The notes under the pieces: generated by a model
What the model saw: only the letters and a program-made list of their open reading frames with translations
The model's database searches: none
Told to the model about the DNA's origin: nothing
Shown here: positions 24,242-33,363 of the stretch, piece after piece
How positions within the stretch are numbered: position 1 is the stretch's first letter
Layout of the letters: each line of letters begins with the position of its first letter
Position numbers and translations under genes: made by a program
Assembly: GCA_963728985.1 (NCBI GenBank)
Contig: CAVSME010000009.1
Location: forward strand, 1 to 64,000
Reading direction: 5' to 3'
DNA length: 64,000 nucleotides
Origin: DASXAI01 sp963728985
GTDB taxonomy: Bacteria > Actinomycetota > Acidimicrobiia > Acidimicrobiales > Ilumatobacteraceae

Positions 24242-24282
24242 GAGACGGCCTCCGACTCCGTCGCGGGCCTGGAGGCTGTCTC
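24242..24282 (+). repeat. GAGACRGCCTCC hairpin, copy 1
   Basis: GAGACGGCCTCC at 24242-24253 pairs with GGAGGCTGTCTC at 24271-24282 (11 of 12). Related to hairpins at 25487 and 26622. Confidence 0.65.
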
Positions 24283-24569
24283 TGGCGCTTCGTAGGAGAA
24301 GCTCTGTACCGGTCGAACGCCCGCGGAGTGGCCACACCAACCGCCCTCGGCGCACAACCACCCGAACAGGTGGGATTGGCCCGGGCGTGGTGGAGGTACT
24401 CGCGTGGCACGGCTCGACCGTCGGCGGGAATGCCGGCGGCTAGGACCGTCGGGGGCCCGGAACCGTGCCATGGGCCGGGCCCCTACCAGTGGACACGCCT
24501 TGGCGTATCGAAGTCCTGAGACGGCCCGAGAGCGGAGGGGGAGGCGGACGGCGGCGTAGCGTGCCGGCC

Positions 24570-24785
24570 GTGTCCGAACAGCAACATCGCCGATGGGAGT
24601 ACCGGGTCATCCGCTTCCCCCACGAGGACTCTCCCGGTGGCCTCGAGAACCTCAACGGCGCCGGCTACGACGGTTGGGAGGCCGTTGGCGTCGTGCCTCG
24701 AGACCTCGACGAGTCGTGGGTGATCCTCAAACGAGAGCTGCTCGACGACGACGAGCCCCGGGGGCCGGTCGGGTTCGGGCGGTAG
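24570..24785 (+). CDS. DUF4177-like small protein
   Basis: Predicted 71 aa from GTG 24570 (GTG 24561 also possible). RWEYRVIRFPHED, then LNGAGYDGWEAVGVVPR and WVILKRE, match the small two-strand-helix-strand DUF4177-like fold, function unknown. A second member of the same type lies on the other strand at 25707-25880. Confidence 0.7.
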   Translation: MSEQQHRRWEYRVIRFPHEDSPGGLENLNGAGYDGWEAVGVVPRDLDESWVILKRELLDDDEPRGPVGFGR

Positions 24786-24921
24786 GCGTGGTGCTCTGGG
24801 TCCGGGTCGATGACGAGCGGTGGGCGGCGCGAAGAGGGCAGGCGTCCTGAGCGCATCCGTGCGTGTGAGATCATGCGTCGGCGGCTGTCGGTGACGGTCG
24901 CAACCCTTGAAGGGAAGCGCA

Positions 24922-25218
24922 ATGGCTGACCTGCTCGTTCTTGAGTTCGCCCACTCGAATGCCGCTGAGATGTACAAGTCGGTGAACCAGGAGCTCGGCC
25001 TTGGTGGCCCCGGTGATCCGTCGGGGTGGCCTGGTGCAATGGGCTGCCACGTTGCTGGTCAGGCTGGTGACAGTCTCATCGTCGTCGAGGTGTGGGACTC
25101 GAAGGCCGCGCAAGAGGAGTTCATGCAGAACGAGCTTGGACCGGCGCTGCAGAAGGCGAACGCTCCCGCGCCCACCCGGGCCGAGTGGTTCTCGATGCTC
25201 GGCGACATGCATCGGTAG
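24922..25218 (+). CDS. Dimeric alpha-beta barrel (antibiotic biosynthesis monooxygenase-like) protein
   Basis: Predicted 98 aa from ATG 24922 behind GAAGGGA. ADLLVLEFAHSNAAEMYKSV is the first strand and helix, and VAGQAGDSLIVVEVWDSKAAQEEF the typical second half of an ABM-like ferredoxin fold. Substrate unknown. Followed by a strong terminator, so probably a single-gene unit. Confidence 0.75.
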   Translation: MADLLVLEFAHSNAAEMYKSVNQELGLGGPGDPSGWPGAMGCHVAGQAGDSLIVVEVWDSKAAQEEFMQNELGPALQKANAPAPTRAEWFSMLGDMHR

Positions 25219-25313
25219 CTCGAAGCCGAAGTCGTCGATCGCGCACTGGTTGCCGGCCCAGACACGCCCATGGACAGCACGCCCGAGGGGGGAGAGGTAG
25301 GCCGGCCGAACGC

Positions 25314-25356
25314 GAAGCGGACCCCTGCAGGATTGCCGTACCGAGGGGTCCGCTTC
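25314..25356 (+). terminator. Hairpin terminator
   Basis: GAAGCGGACCCCT and AGGGGTCCGCTTC form a perfect 13-base stem with a 17-base loop, followed by TT. It closes the ABM-like gene. Confidence 0.75.
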
Positions 25357-25486
25357 TTGCGCGTGGCCGGGGAGACCCGCCCGCTATGTGGCTGTCGGCT
25401 TCCCACAAAGGGATCAGTTCATTCGGTCCGGTGCGCCAACCACACGAAGGGGTTAGGCCAGGGCTGGGCGGGTGCTGACTCGACGC

Positions 25487-25531
25487 GAGACAGCCTCCCG
25501 TACGCCACCGGACGTTGAAGGAGGCTGTCTC
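25487..25531 (+). repeat. GAGACRGCCTCC hairpin, copy 2
   Basis: GAGACAGCCTCC at 25487-25498 and GGAGGCTGTCTC at 25520-25531 are perfectly complementary over 12 bases. Confidence 0.7.
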
Positions 25532-25623
25532 TTCGGGGCGCTCCGTCGGCGGGCAGGCCTGGGGAGCTATGTGCCCCATCAGTTCCCGCCGCTGGCTCCC
25601 CTCAGACCGTGGCTGGCCGTGCC

Positions 25624-25670
25624 CTGACGCGGAACCACCCCCGGCGGGCGGCCGTGGCTCACGTTGCGGC
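25624..25670 (+). repeat. Repeat C, copy 2
   Basis: Second copy of 24070-24122, with a three-base shorter centre and a weaker hairpin. Confidence 0.6.
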
Positions 25671-25706
25671 CTCTTGGGCGCTGACTTGGCTGGCCGGTAG
25701 CGAGGC

Positions 25707-25880
25707 TCAGCGAGGCCGCTTGAAATAGAACCGGAACTGCCAATACGTGGGCTCAGTGAAGGAGCCGGACTCAGTCACGGGATACGGAGTGACGCCGACG
25801 AGCTCCCAGCCATCTTCGCCGAGCTTGTCGAGCTGAGGCCCGTCGATGTTCTCCGTTACCAGGTAGCTCCACGTGGCCAT
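25707..25880 (-). CDS. DUF4177-like small protein
   Basis: Predicted 57 aa from ATG 25880: ATWSYLVTENIDGPQLDKLG, EDGWELVGVTPYP, and FRFYFKRPR. Same strand-helix-strand plan as the gene at 24570-24785, with the shared G-WE-VGV core, but too diverged to be a recent duplicate. Function unknown. Confidence 0.7.
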   Translation of the reverse strand: MATWSYLVTENIDGPQLDKLGEDGWELVGVTPYPVTESGSFTEPTYWQFRFYFKRPR

Positions 25881-26184
25881 GGGCGCAGCCTCCCAGGTGC
25901 CGGTCTCTCCCATCCAGACGTAGCCACCCGCCGGTTCCTCGTGACACAAGCATGACACAGGACGTTGAGAACCCACCGGAAACGGTGAGAACCGACGAGA
26001 GAGGAAATGGCCTGGTCAAACGACACTTCGACCCGTTCTCGCAGGTCAGCCGATCGGCCATCCACTTCCGCCACAAGTGGGCCAGCGCGCCTGGCCGACG
26101 CAACTGGTGTACGAACGGTGCCCAGGAGCGGCGTTTCGGTCCATCAGTTCGAGGAGCCCTCGGGCGGCGACGGGCCTCCACCGG
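25881..26184. other. Intergenic stretch, nothing recognised
   Basis: Open frames here look like out-of-frame noise; no hairpin or repeat stood out. Confidence 0.4.
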
Positions 26185-26340
26185 CTAGTGGCGGTCGAGC
26201 ACCAGCTCTCGGATCGTCTGGCCCCGCATGCCGGCAGTCGCCTTCACCGCCAGGACCGTCACGGCCATGGTCAGCAACGTGGAGCCCACCAACAAGGGAC
26301 GCCCCTGCTCGCTACGGGTCGGAAGGAAGGGCAGCGTCAT
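26185..26340 (-). CDS. Small single-pass membrane protein (51 aa)
   Basis: A short frame from ATG 26340 with GGAGG nine bases upstream. It has a polar start (TLPFLPTRSEQGRPLLVG), one membrane helix (STLLTMAVTVLAVKATAG) and a charged end (QTIRELVLDRH). The strong ribosome site and clean hydrophobic segment argue that it is real. No family recognised. Confidence 0.55.
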   Translation of the reverse strand: MTLPFLPTRSEQGRPLLVGSTLLTMAVTVLAVKATAGMRGQTIRELVLDRH

Positions 26341-26417
26341 GGGGGTTGGCCTCCGAGTTGCGCCCGCATCTTGGCTACATCGCTCGGCCGCCCCGCTCCG
26401 TTACACGAACCGCCCGA

Positions 26418-26603
26418 TTACCGCAGGCCTCGTCGCTCCAGCACCTGGAAGCCGCGGGCCATCCGGCGGACCACGTCGAGGACGACGAGCACCTCGTCGC
26501 GCGTCAGCTCGACGGCCTGGCCCTCGTCGGTCCTCGCCACTCGCTGCCCGATCTGTTCGAGGCGGAGCAGCAGGTCGTCGAAGGCGCTGGGGGCGTCGGC
26601 CAT
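26418..26603 (-). CDS. Small helical hypothetical protein (61 aa)
   Basis: From ATG 26603: FDDLLLRLEQIGQRVARTDE followed by VELTRDEVLVVLDVVRRMARG, two amphipathic helices. Looks coding on composition (Asp/Glu/Leu-rich). One copy of the GAGACRGCC hairpin family lies just upstream. Function unknown. Confidence 0.55.
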   Translation of the reverse strand: MADAPSAFDDLLLRLEQIGQRVARTDEGQAVELTRDEVLVVLDVVRRMARGFQVLERRGLR

Positions 26604-26621
26604 GGCGCGATTGTGCCGGGC

Positions 26622-26665
26622 GCGAGACAGCCCCCAGACGGCGGGTGGAGGGTCCGGGGGCTGCC
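26622..26665 (+). repeat. GAGACRGCCTCC hairpin, copy 3 (partial)
   Basis: CGCGAGACAGCCCCC is followed 20 bases on by GGGGGCTGCC; 8 bases pair. The left arm matches the other two copies, while the loop differs. Confidence 0.5.
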
Positions 26666-26824
26666 AGGCGCCGTCCGGGCGGCGAACCACCCGCGCGATG
26701 CCCTCTTCACGACCCCCGCTCGGGGCGGCCGTCACGGTCAACCGGGCCGAAACCCCCGAACGGGGGCGGCCGGCGTCCATCGGCCGTCAAGTGGTTGTCC
26801 AGTGGCCCAGGGCACCGTGGTCCC

Positions 26825-27613
26825 ATGGCCAACGACCCTCCCCGGCCCTGCGCACCGGTCGACCTCGCTCCCGGGGTCCTCCTCCTGCCCGGCTTCGACG
26901 GCGACGGCGCCGACCCGTTCCTCGTGCCGGTGAACGCCCTGGTCCTGGGGCGTGGCCCTTGCCTCCTGGTAATCCCCGGCGCCCGGCGCGCTCCGTGGGC
27001 GCCGGGACTGAACGCCGTGGCCGACGACGTGCACTGGATCGTGTCCGCTCGGTCCGCTCCCACGCCTGACCTGCGCCTGGCCCTGGCCCGGTGCCGCCAC
27101 GCCGTGCCCATCGGTGCCGTTCCCGCCGGCGAACGCCTGGCGGCGGGCCGCTTCCGCCTGCTCGATCCCCCGACTGCGCCGGTGCGATCACGGGCGGTGC
27201 TCGACGTCGAGCGGCAGGTGCTCTACAGCGCCGACGCCTTCGGCGCGCCCGTGCTGATGCCCGCGACCGACACCGACGATCTCGACGACGCCTACTGGGA
27301 CGGCGCCGTGGGCGTGCACACGGGGTGGGCCGGGGCCGACACCGAGCGTGCCTCCGCCCTCAGCCGGCTCGGGATCGAGCTGATCGTGCCCGCCTTCGGC
27401 CCCGTCCTGCGGGGCACCCGGCTGGCCGCCGTGCTCGGCCGTTCGGTGCTGATCGGTGCTTCGGTGCGAGATGCGTCGGAATCCGACGACATCGCCCCCG
27501 AAGGCGGGATTCGCACCGAAAGCAAGGTGGCTCCGGCCCATCGATCGCCACCCTCCGCGACCGGCGCGATGTACGCCGCGCGCATGGAGGAGCTCGTGGG
27601 CGGAGGATGCTAA
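26825..27613 (+). CDS. Metallo-beta-lactamase-fold (flavodiiron-like) protein lacking the metal motif
   Basis: Predicted 262 aa from ATG 26825. Strand pattern PGVLLLPGFDGDGADPFLV, CLLVIPGA and AVLDVERQVLYSADAFG recalls the beta-lactamase part of flavodiiron proteins (compare the SADAFG turn). The usual H-x-H-x-D-H motif is not visible where expected, so it is probably non-catalytic or binds metal differently. It ends just before the large BTAD regulator and may be cotranscribed with it. Confidence 0.6.
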   Translation: MANDPPRPCAPVDLAPGVLLLPGFDGDGADPFLVPVNALVLGRGPCLLVIPGARRAPWAPGLNAVADDVHWIVSARSAPTPDLRLALARCRHAVPIGAVPAGERLAAGRFRLLDPPTAPVRSRAVLDVERQVLYSADAFGAPVLMPATDTDDLDDAYWDGAVGVHTGWAGADTERASALSRLGIELIVPAFGPVLRGTRLAAVLGRSVLIGASVRDASESDDIAPEGGIRTESKVAPAHRSPPSATGAMYAARMEELVGGGC

Positions 27614-27623
27614 ACCGGCCCGG

Positions 27624-30600
27624 GTGAACCAGCCGGCGGCGGGAACGCTCACCTTCGGCTTGCTGGGACCGTTCGAGGTGCTCCGCGACGGCGACCCGCT
27701 GGAGCTGGGCGGGCCGCAGCAGCGAGCCGTGCTCGCGCACCTCGTGCTCGAGGCCGGCCGGGTCGTACCCGTCGACCGCCTCATCTCCCGGGTGTGGGGG
27801 GACGAGCCGCCGGCGGCGGCGCTGGGCACGCTGCAGAGCTACATCTCCCGCCTGCGCCGGGCCCTCGAACCCGGGCGCTCGGCCGGCGCCCCCGCCCGTG
27901 TCCTCGCCTCCGAGGCCCCTGGCTACCTCCTGCGGGTCGAGCGCGACACCATCGACCTCTTCCGCTTCGAGTCGCTGGCCGACCAGGGCCGGCGCGCCGC
28001 CGAAGCCGGCGACACCGGCCTGGCCCTCGAACGCTTCGACGAGGCGCTGGCCCTGTGGCGGGGCCCCGCCCTGGCCGGGCTGGCCGGCGAGGTCTCCGTG
28101 GAGGCCGTCATCGTGCGCCTGGAGGAGGGCCGCACCGCCGTCGTCGAGGATCGCTTCGAGGCCGAGCTCGCCCTCAGCCGTCACGGTGCCGCCATCGGCC
28201 GCCTGCAGGAGGCGGTGGCCGAGCAGCCCCTGCGGGAGCGCCTGTGGGGCCTGCTGGCGCTGGCCCAGTACCGCGCCGGCCGCCAGGCCGACGCCGTGCG
28301 CACCCTGTCGACGGCGCGCACCACCCTGGCCGACGAGCTCGGCCTCGACCCGGGACCCGAGCTCCAGCGCCTCGAGCTGCAGATCCTGAACCACGACCCC
28401 GCCCTCGCGCTGGCCGCCGCTCCCGTCGAGCGCCCCGCTCCCGCGCCACCACCGGTCGCACCAGCCCCGCCGGTTCAGGCCCCCGCCCCCAGCGCCCTCA
28501 TCGGGCGGGAGGGCGAGCAGCACCAGATCGCAGACGCCCTCGATGCCGTCGCCGCCGGCGCCGCCGTGATCCTCCTCGTCGACGGCGAGGCCGGCATCGG
28601 CAAGACCACCATCCTCGACGACGTCGGCCGCGAGACAGCCGCCCGCGGCTGGCCGCTGGCGTGGGGCCGCTGCGTCGAGCGGGGCATGGCCCCCGCGCTG
28701 TGGCCCTGGGTGGAAGCGCTGCGCTCGCTGGTGCGCGCCGCCCCTCCCGAGCAGCGCGCCGCGCTGCTGGGTGACGGCGCCGACGTCGACGCGCTGCTGA
28801 CCATCGACGCCGGCACGTCGTTCCAGCTCGCCGATCAGATCGCCGCCGCCTTCGAGCGGGCCGCGGCGGTCACCCCGATCGTCGTCGTGATCGACGATCT
28901 GCACTGGGCCGACCCGGAGAGCCTCGAACTGCTCAGCCTCGTCGGCGCCCGGCTCGCGGGCAGGCGCGTCCTGCTGGCCGGGGCCCACCGCCCCCTCGAC
29001 CTCGGCGACCTCGGTCCCCTGGCCACCACGCTCGGAGCCCTGGCCCGGCTCCCGACCGTGCGCCGGCTGTCGCTCGCCGGCCTGAGCCCCGGCGACGTGG
29101 CCGCCATGATGCACGGTCTGGCCGGCGCCGCCCCCGACGACGACGCCGCGGCCCGCATGCACGAGCGCACCGGCGGCAACCCGTTCTACGTCGGTGAGCT
29201 CACCCGGCTGCTCGTGTCGGAGCGTCAGGCGCCGGCGGGAACGGCGGTGCCGACCGCGGTGCGCGATGTCGTGCGCCAGCGCCTGGCCCGTCTCCCCGAC
29301 CGCTCCCTCGAGGTGCTGGCGGTGGCGGCGGTGCTCGGCCCCGAGATCGACCTGCGCCTCCTCACCGCGGCGACCGGCCTCGCTCCCGACCGCTGTCTCG
29401 ACGACCTCGACCCGGCGGTGGTCACGCGCATCCTCGTGCCCAGCGAAGGCGGCCGCTTCCGCTTCGGCCACGCCCTCGTGCGCGACGCCGTGCTCGCCGA
29501 CCTCTCGCCGTTGCGGCTCGCTCGGTTGCACCAGCGAGCGGCCGACGCCATCACCGCCGTCTACGGCACGGGCCGTGACCACGCCGAGCCGATCGCCGCC
29601 CACCGCTGGGCGGCCTCGTCGGTCGACGATCCCGGCGCCGTCGTCGACGCTCAGCTGCGCGCCGCCGCGGTGGCCCGCGGTCGGGCCGCCATGACGGCGG
29701 CGGCCGAGCTCGTCGACCGCGCCTCCGAAGCGGCGAAGGCGATGCCTCCCGGGCACGAGCGCGAGCGGCGCGAAGTGGCGGCGGTGGAGACGATGTTCAC
29801 CATCGAGCGGAGCTGGTTCGTACTCGGTCGCGGCGAGCTGGAGGGGCGCTCGGAAGCGGCCGCCCGCCGGCTGGGCGGTCCGGTCGGCCAGCAGCTGCTG
29901 CTGTACCTCCAGTTCGGCTTCCCGACCGACGAGGGCGTCATCGACGACGCCCTGCCGCTCGTGCGCGAGGCCCTGGCCGTGGCGGCGGCCCATCCCGACA
30001 ACGCCCGGTCGCGCGTCTACGCCCACTACATGGCCGGGGCCAACCACTGGGCGGCCGGGCGGATCCCGGCGGCCGGTGAGCACCTGGCCGAGGCCCGGCG
30101 GGCATGGGACGAGATCGCGCCCCGCTCCGGGGACCGGCAGGCGCGCGCCACCGCGATCTCGCTGCCGATGAACCTCGTCGGTGTGTCCGCCATCGTCGCC
30201 GCGCTCACGGGTGACGACGACCTGCGCGATGACCTCGTCGCTCAACTCGACGAGCTGACCACCGCTCTCGAGTCCCCCGCGTCGATGATCAGTGCCGGTC
30301 TCTTCGCGTCGATGGCGGCGGTCATCCACGGCGACGCGGCGGCCGCCCGCCGCTGGTCGCTGCGAGCCGCGGCGGCCAGCACGCAGATCCGCCTCGGTCA
30401 CATCACGCCCGCTGCGGCCATCATCGAGGCGTGGAGCCGTCCGGCGGCGGAGTCCGACGCGGCGGTGACGGACGCCGCAGCCGCCATCGACGACATCGAC
30501 GCCGCACCGACGCGCATCGCCGACACCATGCTGCGCACCCTCGTCGCCGAGGTGCGCTGGCGGGCCGGCGACAGTGGCGGAGCCCGCAAGGATTCTGGAG

Positions 30601-30807
30601 CGGGCGCGCGCCGACGTCGACGAGCGGGGGGAGCGGTTCTGGCTCCCTGGCCTCCTCCACCTCCACGCCGAGATCGCCGCTGCCGAGGGCGCACCCGCCA
30701 CCGAGATCGCCGCCCTCCTCGACGAGGCCATCGCCGTGGCCGACGCCCAGGGCGAGCCGCCCCTGGCGGCCCGGGCCCGAGCGGCGCGCGAGCGGCTCCT
30801 GCGGTAG
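27624..30807 (+). pseudogene. BTAD-type (SARP-like) AAA ATPase transcriptional regulator, one frameshift
   Basis: About 1,060 aa when one base is dropped near 30,590. Domains in order: winged-helix DNA-binding (LTFGLLGPFEVLRDGDPLEL, VWGDEPPAAALGTLQSYISR), BTAD TPR helices to about 250, a Pro-rich linker, then AAA/NACHT-like ATPase with VDGEAGIGKTT (Walker A) and VIVVIDDLHWADPESLEL (Walker B), then long helical repeats. The frame shifts after RAGDSGGAR, and ILERARADVDERGE continues one base later. SARP/AfsR-type regulators often switch on local metabolic genes. GTG 27624 lies 11 bases after the upstream stop. Confidence 0.85.
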
Positions 30808-30831
30808 CTCGGGAGCTGTCAAGCTGGTGCG

Positions 30832-31554
30832 ATGCGAGTGACCCGGCTCTGGCGCTATCCGGTGAAATCCATGCAGGGCGAGCAGCTCGAGGAGGCCGTC
30901 ATCGGCGACCGCGGCATCACCGGCGATCGCCAGTGGGCCCTCATCGCCGTCGAGACGGGCAAGGCCCTCACCGCCCGGCGCGAGCCCCGGCTGCTGTACG
31001 CCTTCGCCCGCCTCACCAGCGACGACAGCGTGGAGGTGGTGCTGCCCGACGGCAGCGTGACGTCGAGCGCCGTAGAGCTGTCGGCGTGGCTGGGCTACGA
31101 CGTGGAGCTGCGGCGGGCCTCCGAGGAGGAGCGCGGCACCTACGAGATCGCCGAGGACTTCGAAAACGAGGACACGTCGGCGTGGATCAGCTGGAACGGG
31201 CCTCGCGGCAGCTTCCACGACAACAACCGCACCCAGGTGTCGATCGCCACGGAGTCCAGCTTCGAGGGCTGGGACGAGCGGCGGTTCCGCTTCAACGTGC
31301 TCGTCGACGGTACCGGGGAGGCAGCGCTCATCGGGCAGAAGCTGCGCCTCGGTGACGCCGTCGTCGATGTCGTCAAGTCGATCGGCCGCTGCGTGATCAC
31401 GACGCGCCCGCAGCCCGGCGGCATCGAACGCGACCTCGACGTGCTGCGCACGATCAACGCCCGCAGCAACGGCCAGCTCGGCATCGGCTCCCTGGTCATC
31501 AGCGGCGGCAAGGTCTCCGTCGGCGACGAGCTCACACCACTAGAGCGCGGGTAG
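30832..31554 (+). CDS. MOSC domain protein (molybdenum cofactor sulfurase-like)
   Basis: Predicted 240 aa. N-terminal beta-barrel half (VTRLWRYPVKSMQGEQ, DRGITGDRQWALI) and C-terminal MOSC half (FRFNVLVDGTGEAAL, IGRCVITTRPQPGGIERD, with the conserved Cys in GRC). MOSC proteins handle sulfur or Moco-bound substrates such as N-hydroxylated compounds (mARC/YiiM-like). Convergent with and overlapping LigD by 15 bases. Confidence 0.9.
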   Translation: MRVTRLWRYPVKSMQGEQLEEAVIGDRGITGDRQWALIAVETGKALTARREPRLLYAFARLTSDDSVEVVLPDGSVTSSAVELSAWLGYDVELRRASEEERGTYEIAEDFENEDTSAWISWNGPRGSFHDNNRTQVSIATESSFEGWDERRFRFNVLVDGTGEAALIGQKLRLGDAVVDVVKSIGRCVITTRPQPGGIERDLDVLRTINARSNGQLGIGSLVISGGKVSVGDELTPLERG

Positions 31555-33117
31555 GCGCTGCTCCAACCCGAGCAGCTCGGCGAACGGGTCGCCGGCCGCC
31601 GTCACCCGTTCCATGATCGTGCCGAGGGTCCAGCGGTCGGGGCGCAGATCCGGATCGTCGAGCTCGTCCCACCGCAGCGGCACCGACACCGGCGCGCCCC
31701 GCGCGGCGCGGGCGCTGTAGGGCGCGACCAGCGTGCGGTTGATGGCGTTCTGCGTGTAGTCGAGCCGGGCCTTGCCTTCACGATCGGACTTGTGCCACTT
31801 CCAGCTCACGAGGTCCGGCACGGTGTCGCCGATGGCGCGGGACACGGACTCCACCCACGCCCTGGTCTCGTCGAAGGAGTAGCCACCGGCGATCGGTATC
31901 CACACCTGGATGCCGCGCTGGCCCGTGACCTTCGGCAGCCCGCGGACGCCGAAGTGCTCGAGCGCAGTGCGATACAGGCGGGCGAGCAACACCACGTCGT
32001 CGAAGCTCGTGGTGCTCCCGGGATCGATGTCGATGTAGGCCCACGTGGGCTGGTGCGGATCGGTCGTGCGCCCCGTCCACGGGTGCAGCTCCACCGCGCC
32101 GTAGTTCGCCATCCACGCCAGCGCCGGCGGGCTGTCGATCACGAAGTACCACTCGGTCTCGCCCGGACGGCGGTCGTCGTAGCGCCACCGCACCAGCCAG
32201 TCGGGCGCGTGCTTCGGCACCTCCTTGTGCCAGAAGCCAGGACGATCGACGCCGTTCGGGAAGCGGTGCAGGTTCACCGGGCGGTCGAAGAGGTACGGCA
32301 GCATGATCGGCGCCAGGCAGGCGTGATGGCGGATCAGGTCGCGCTTGGTGAACGGGCCCTGGCCATCGTCGCGCGCCGGGAACAGCACCTTGTCGAGGTT
32401 GGTGAGGGCCAGCTCGCGGTCCTGGAACGTCCACGGCCCCTTCGCGCCGAGCGCGTCGAGGGCCTCCAACTCGGCCGCCGTCGGCGCCGGCCACGAGCGC
32501 TGGCCGGCGCGGTCGCTGTGCCACACCGCGGCCGGCGCCGACTTCACGTCGTCGTTGGTGCGCCCGCTGATCACCGACTCAAGGTGATCCTCGGGGCTCC
32601 AGCCCGGGACGGCGTCGTCGTCCTTCTTGTGCAACAGCAACCACTGCTCCTTGCCGCGGTCTTTGTCCCGGCGGATGAGCACGAAGCGACCGCGCAGCTT
32701 GTCGCCGTGGAGATCGAAGTGGAGCTCGCCCCCGGCGATAGCGGCCGCAGGATCGTCGGTCTCGTGCGGGGCCCACGTGCCGCGGTCCCACACGATCACG
32801 TCGCCGCCGCCGTACTCGCCGCTCGGGATCACGCCTTCGAAGTCGGCGTACTCGAGCGGGTGGTCCTCCACCTTCACCGCCAGCAGGCGGGCCTTCGGGT
32901 CGAGGGTGGGACCCTTCGGCACGGCCCAGCTCACCAAGACGCCGTCCAGCTCCAGGCGCAGGTCGTAGTGCAGGCGCCGGGCCCGATGGCGCTGCACCAC
33001 GAAGTGGCGACCGGGCTCGACCCCGTCGTCGGCACCCGCGGGTTCGGCGGTCTGGTCGAAGTGCCGCATCGAGCGGTAGCGCTCCAGGCGGTCGGCAGTG
33101 CCCGACTTCTTGGCCAC
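31540..33117 (-). CDS. LigD-like NHEJ protein, phosphoesterase plus primase-polymerase, no ligase domain
   Basis: Predicted 525 aa from GTG 33117 (GGAG upstream). The N-terminal phosphoesterase domain, about 25-175, has HFVVQRHRARRLHYDLRLEL and VIPSGEYGGGDVIVWDRGTW. The primase-polymerase domain follows from about 240, with LTNLDKVLFP, GFWHKEVPKHAPDW, TWAYIDIDPG (catalytic D-x-D) and GQRGIQVWIPIAGGY. The ATP-dependent ligase domain of complete LigD is absent; a separate ligase would be needed. No Ku gene is in the window. Repairs double-strand breaks by end joining. Confidence 0.92.
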   Translation of the reverse strand: MAKKSGTADRLERYRSMRHFDQTAEPAGADDGVEPGRHFVVQRHRARRLHYDLRLELDGVLVSWAVPKGPTLDPKARLLAVKVEDHPLEYADFEGVIPSGEYGGGDVIVWDRGTWAPHETDDPAAAIAGGELHFDLHGDKLRGRFVLIRRDKDRGKEQWLLLHKKDDDAVPGWSPEDHLESVISGRTNDDVKSAPAAVWHSDRAGQRSWPAPTAAELEALDALGAKGPWTFQDRELALTNLDKVLFPARDDGQGPFTKRDLIRHHACLAPIMLPYLFDRPVNLHRFPNGVDRPGFWHKEVPKHAPDWLVRWRYDDRRPGETEWYFVIDSPPALAWMANYGAVELHPWTGRTTDPHQPTWAYIDIDPGSTTSFDDVVLLARLYRTALEHFGVRGLPKVTGQRGIQVWIPIAGGYSFDETRAWVESVSRAIGDTVPDLVSWKWHKSDREGKARLDYTQNAINRTLVAPYSARAARGAPVSVPLRWDELDDPDLRPDRWTLGTIMERVTAAGDPFAELLGLEQRLPAL

Positions 33118-33363
33118 GGCTCCATCGTTACCCGACCGCCGCCGCCCGTCACACCGCGGCGAGCAGCCGGCGGCCGGCTCGGTGTCCTCGGCCCGCAGGT
33201 GGGCCAAGGCGGCGGTGGGTTCCAGCTCAACTCGGGGCGGACGTGCAACCGGTCACACCGAGCGCCCCGTACTGGCGCCCGCCGAACCGAAGGAGCCCGA
33301 TCGATGCACACCGCCCCTATGAACCCGGTGATCGATCCTTCGTTGCCGCTGTCGCCCTGACCC
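33118..33363. other. Intergenic stretch with a tiny ORF
   Basis: Only an 18-codon frame (33304-33360) with a strong GAAGGAG in front stands out; see findings. No other structure. Confidence 0.4.

Larger units (their letters stand above)
23946..24569. other. Repeat- and hairpin-rich intergenic stretch
   Basis: No convincing gene. Holds a 10-base perfect hairpin (arms 24078-24087 and 24100-24109), one copy of repeat C (24070-24122) and one copy of the CGCGAGACRGCC hairpin family (24242-24282). Confidence 0.6.
25219..25706. other. Intergenic stretch with terminator and repeats
   Basis: Contains a terminator hairpin (25314-25356), a long hairpin (25487-25531) and repeat C copy 2 (25624-25670). 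No gene seen. Confidence 0.6.

Noticed and set aside
26228..26824. Rightward frame extending the beta-lactamase-fold protein N-terminally
   Set aside because: The added part is Arg/Ala-rich noise; ATG 26825 begins the family-like region.
27456..31355. A 1,299-aa rightward protein extending the regulator past 30,590
   Set aside because: After 30,590 this frame turns into Arg/Pro-rich noise while the family continues in another frame to 30807.
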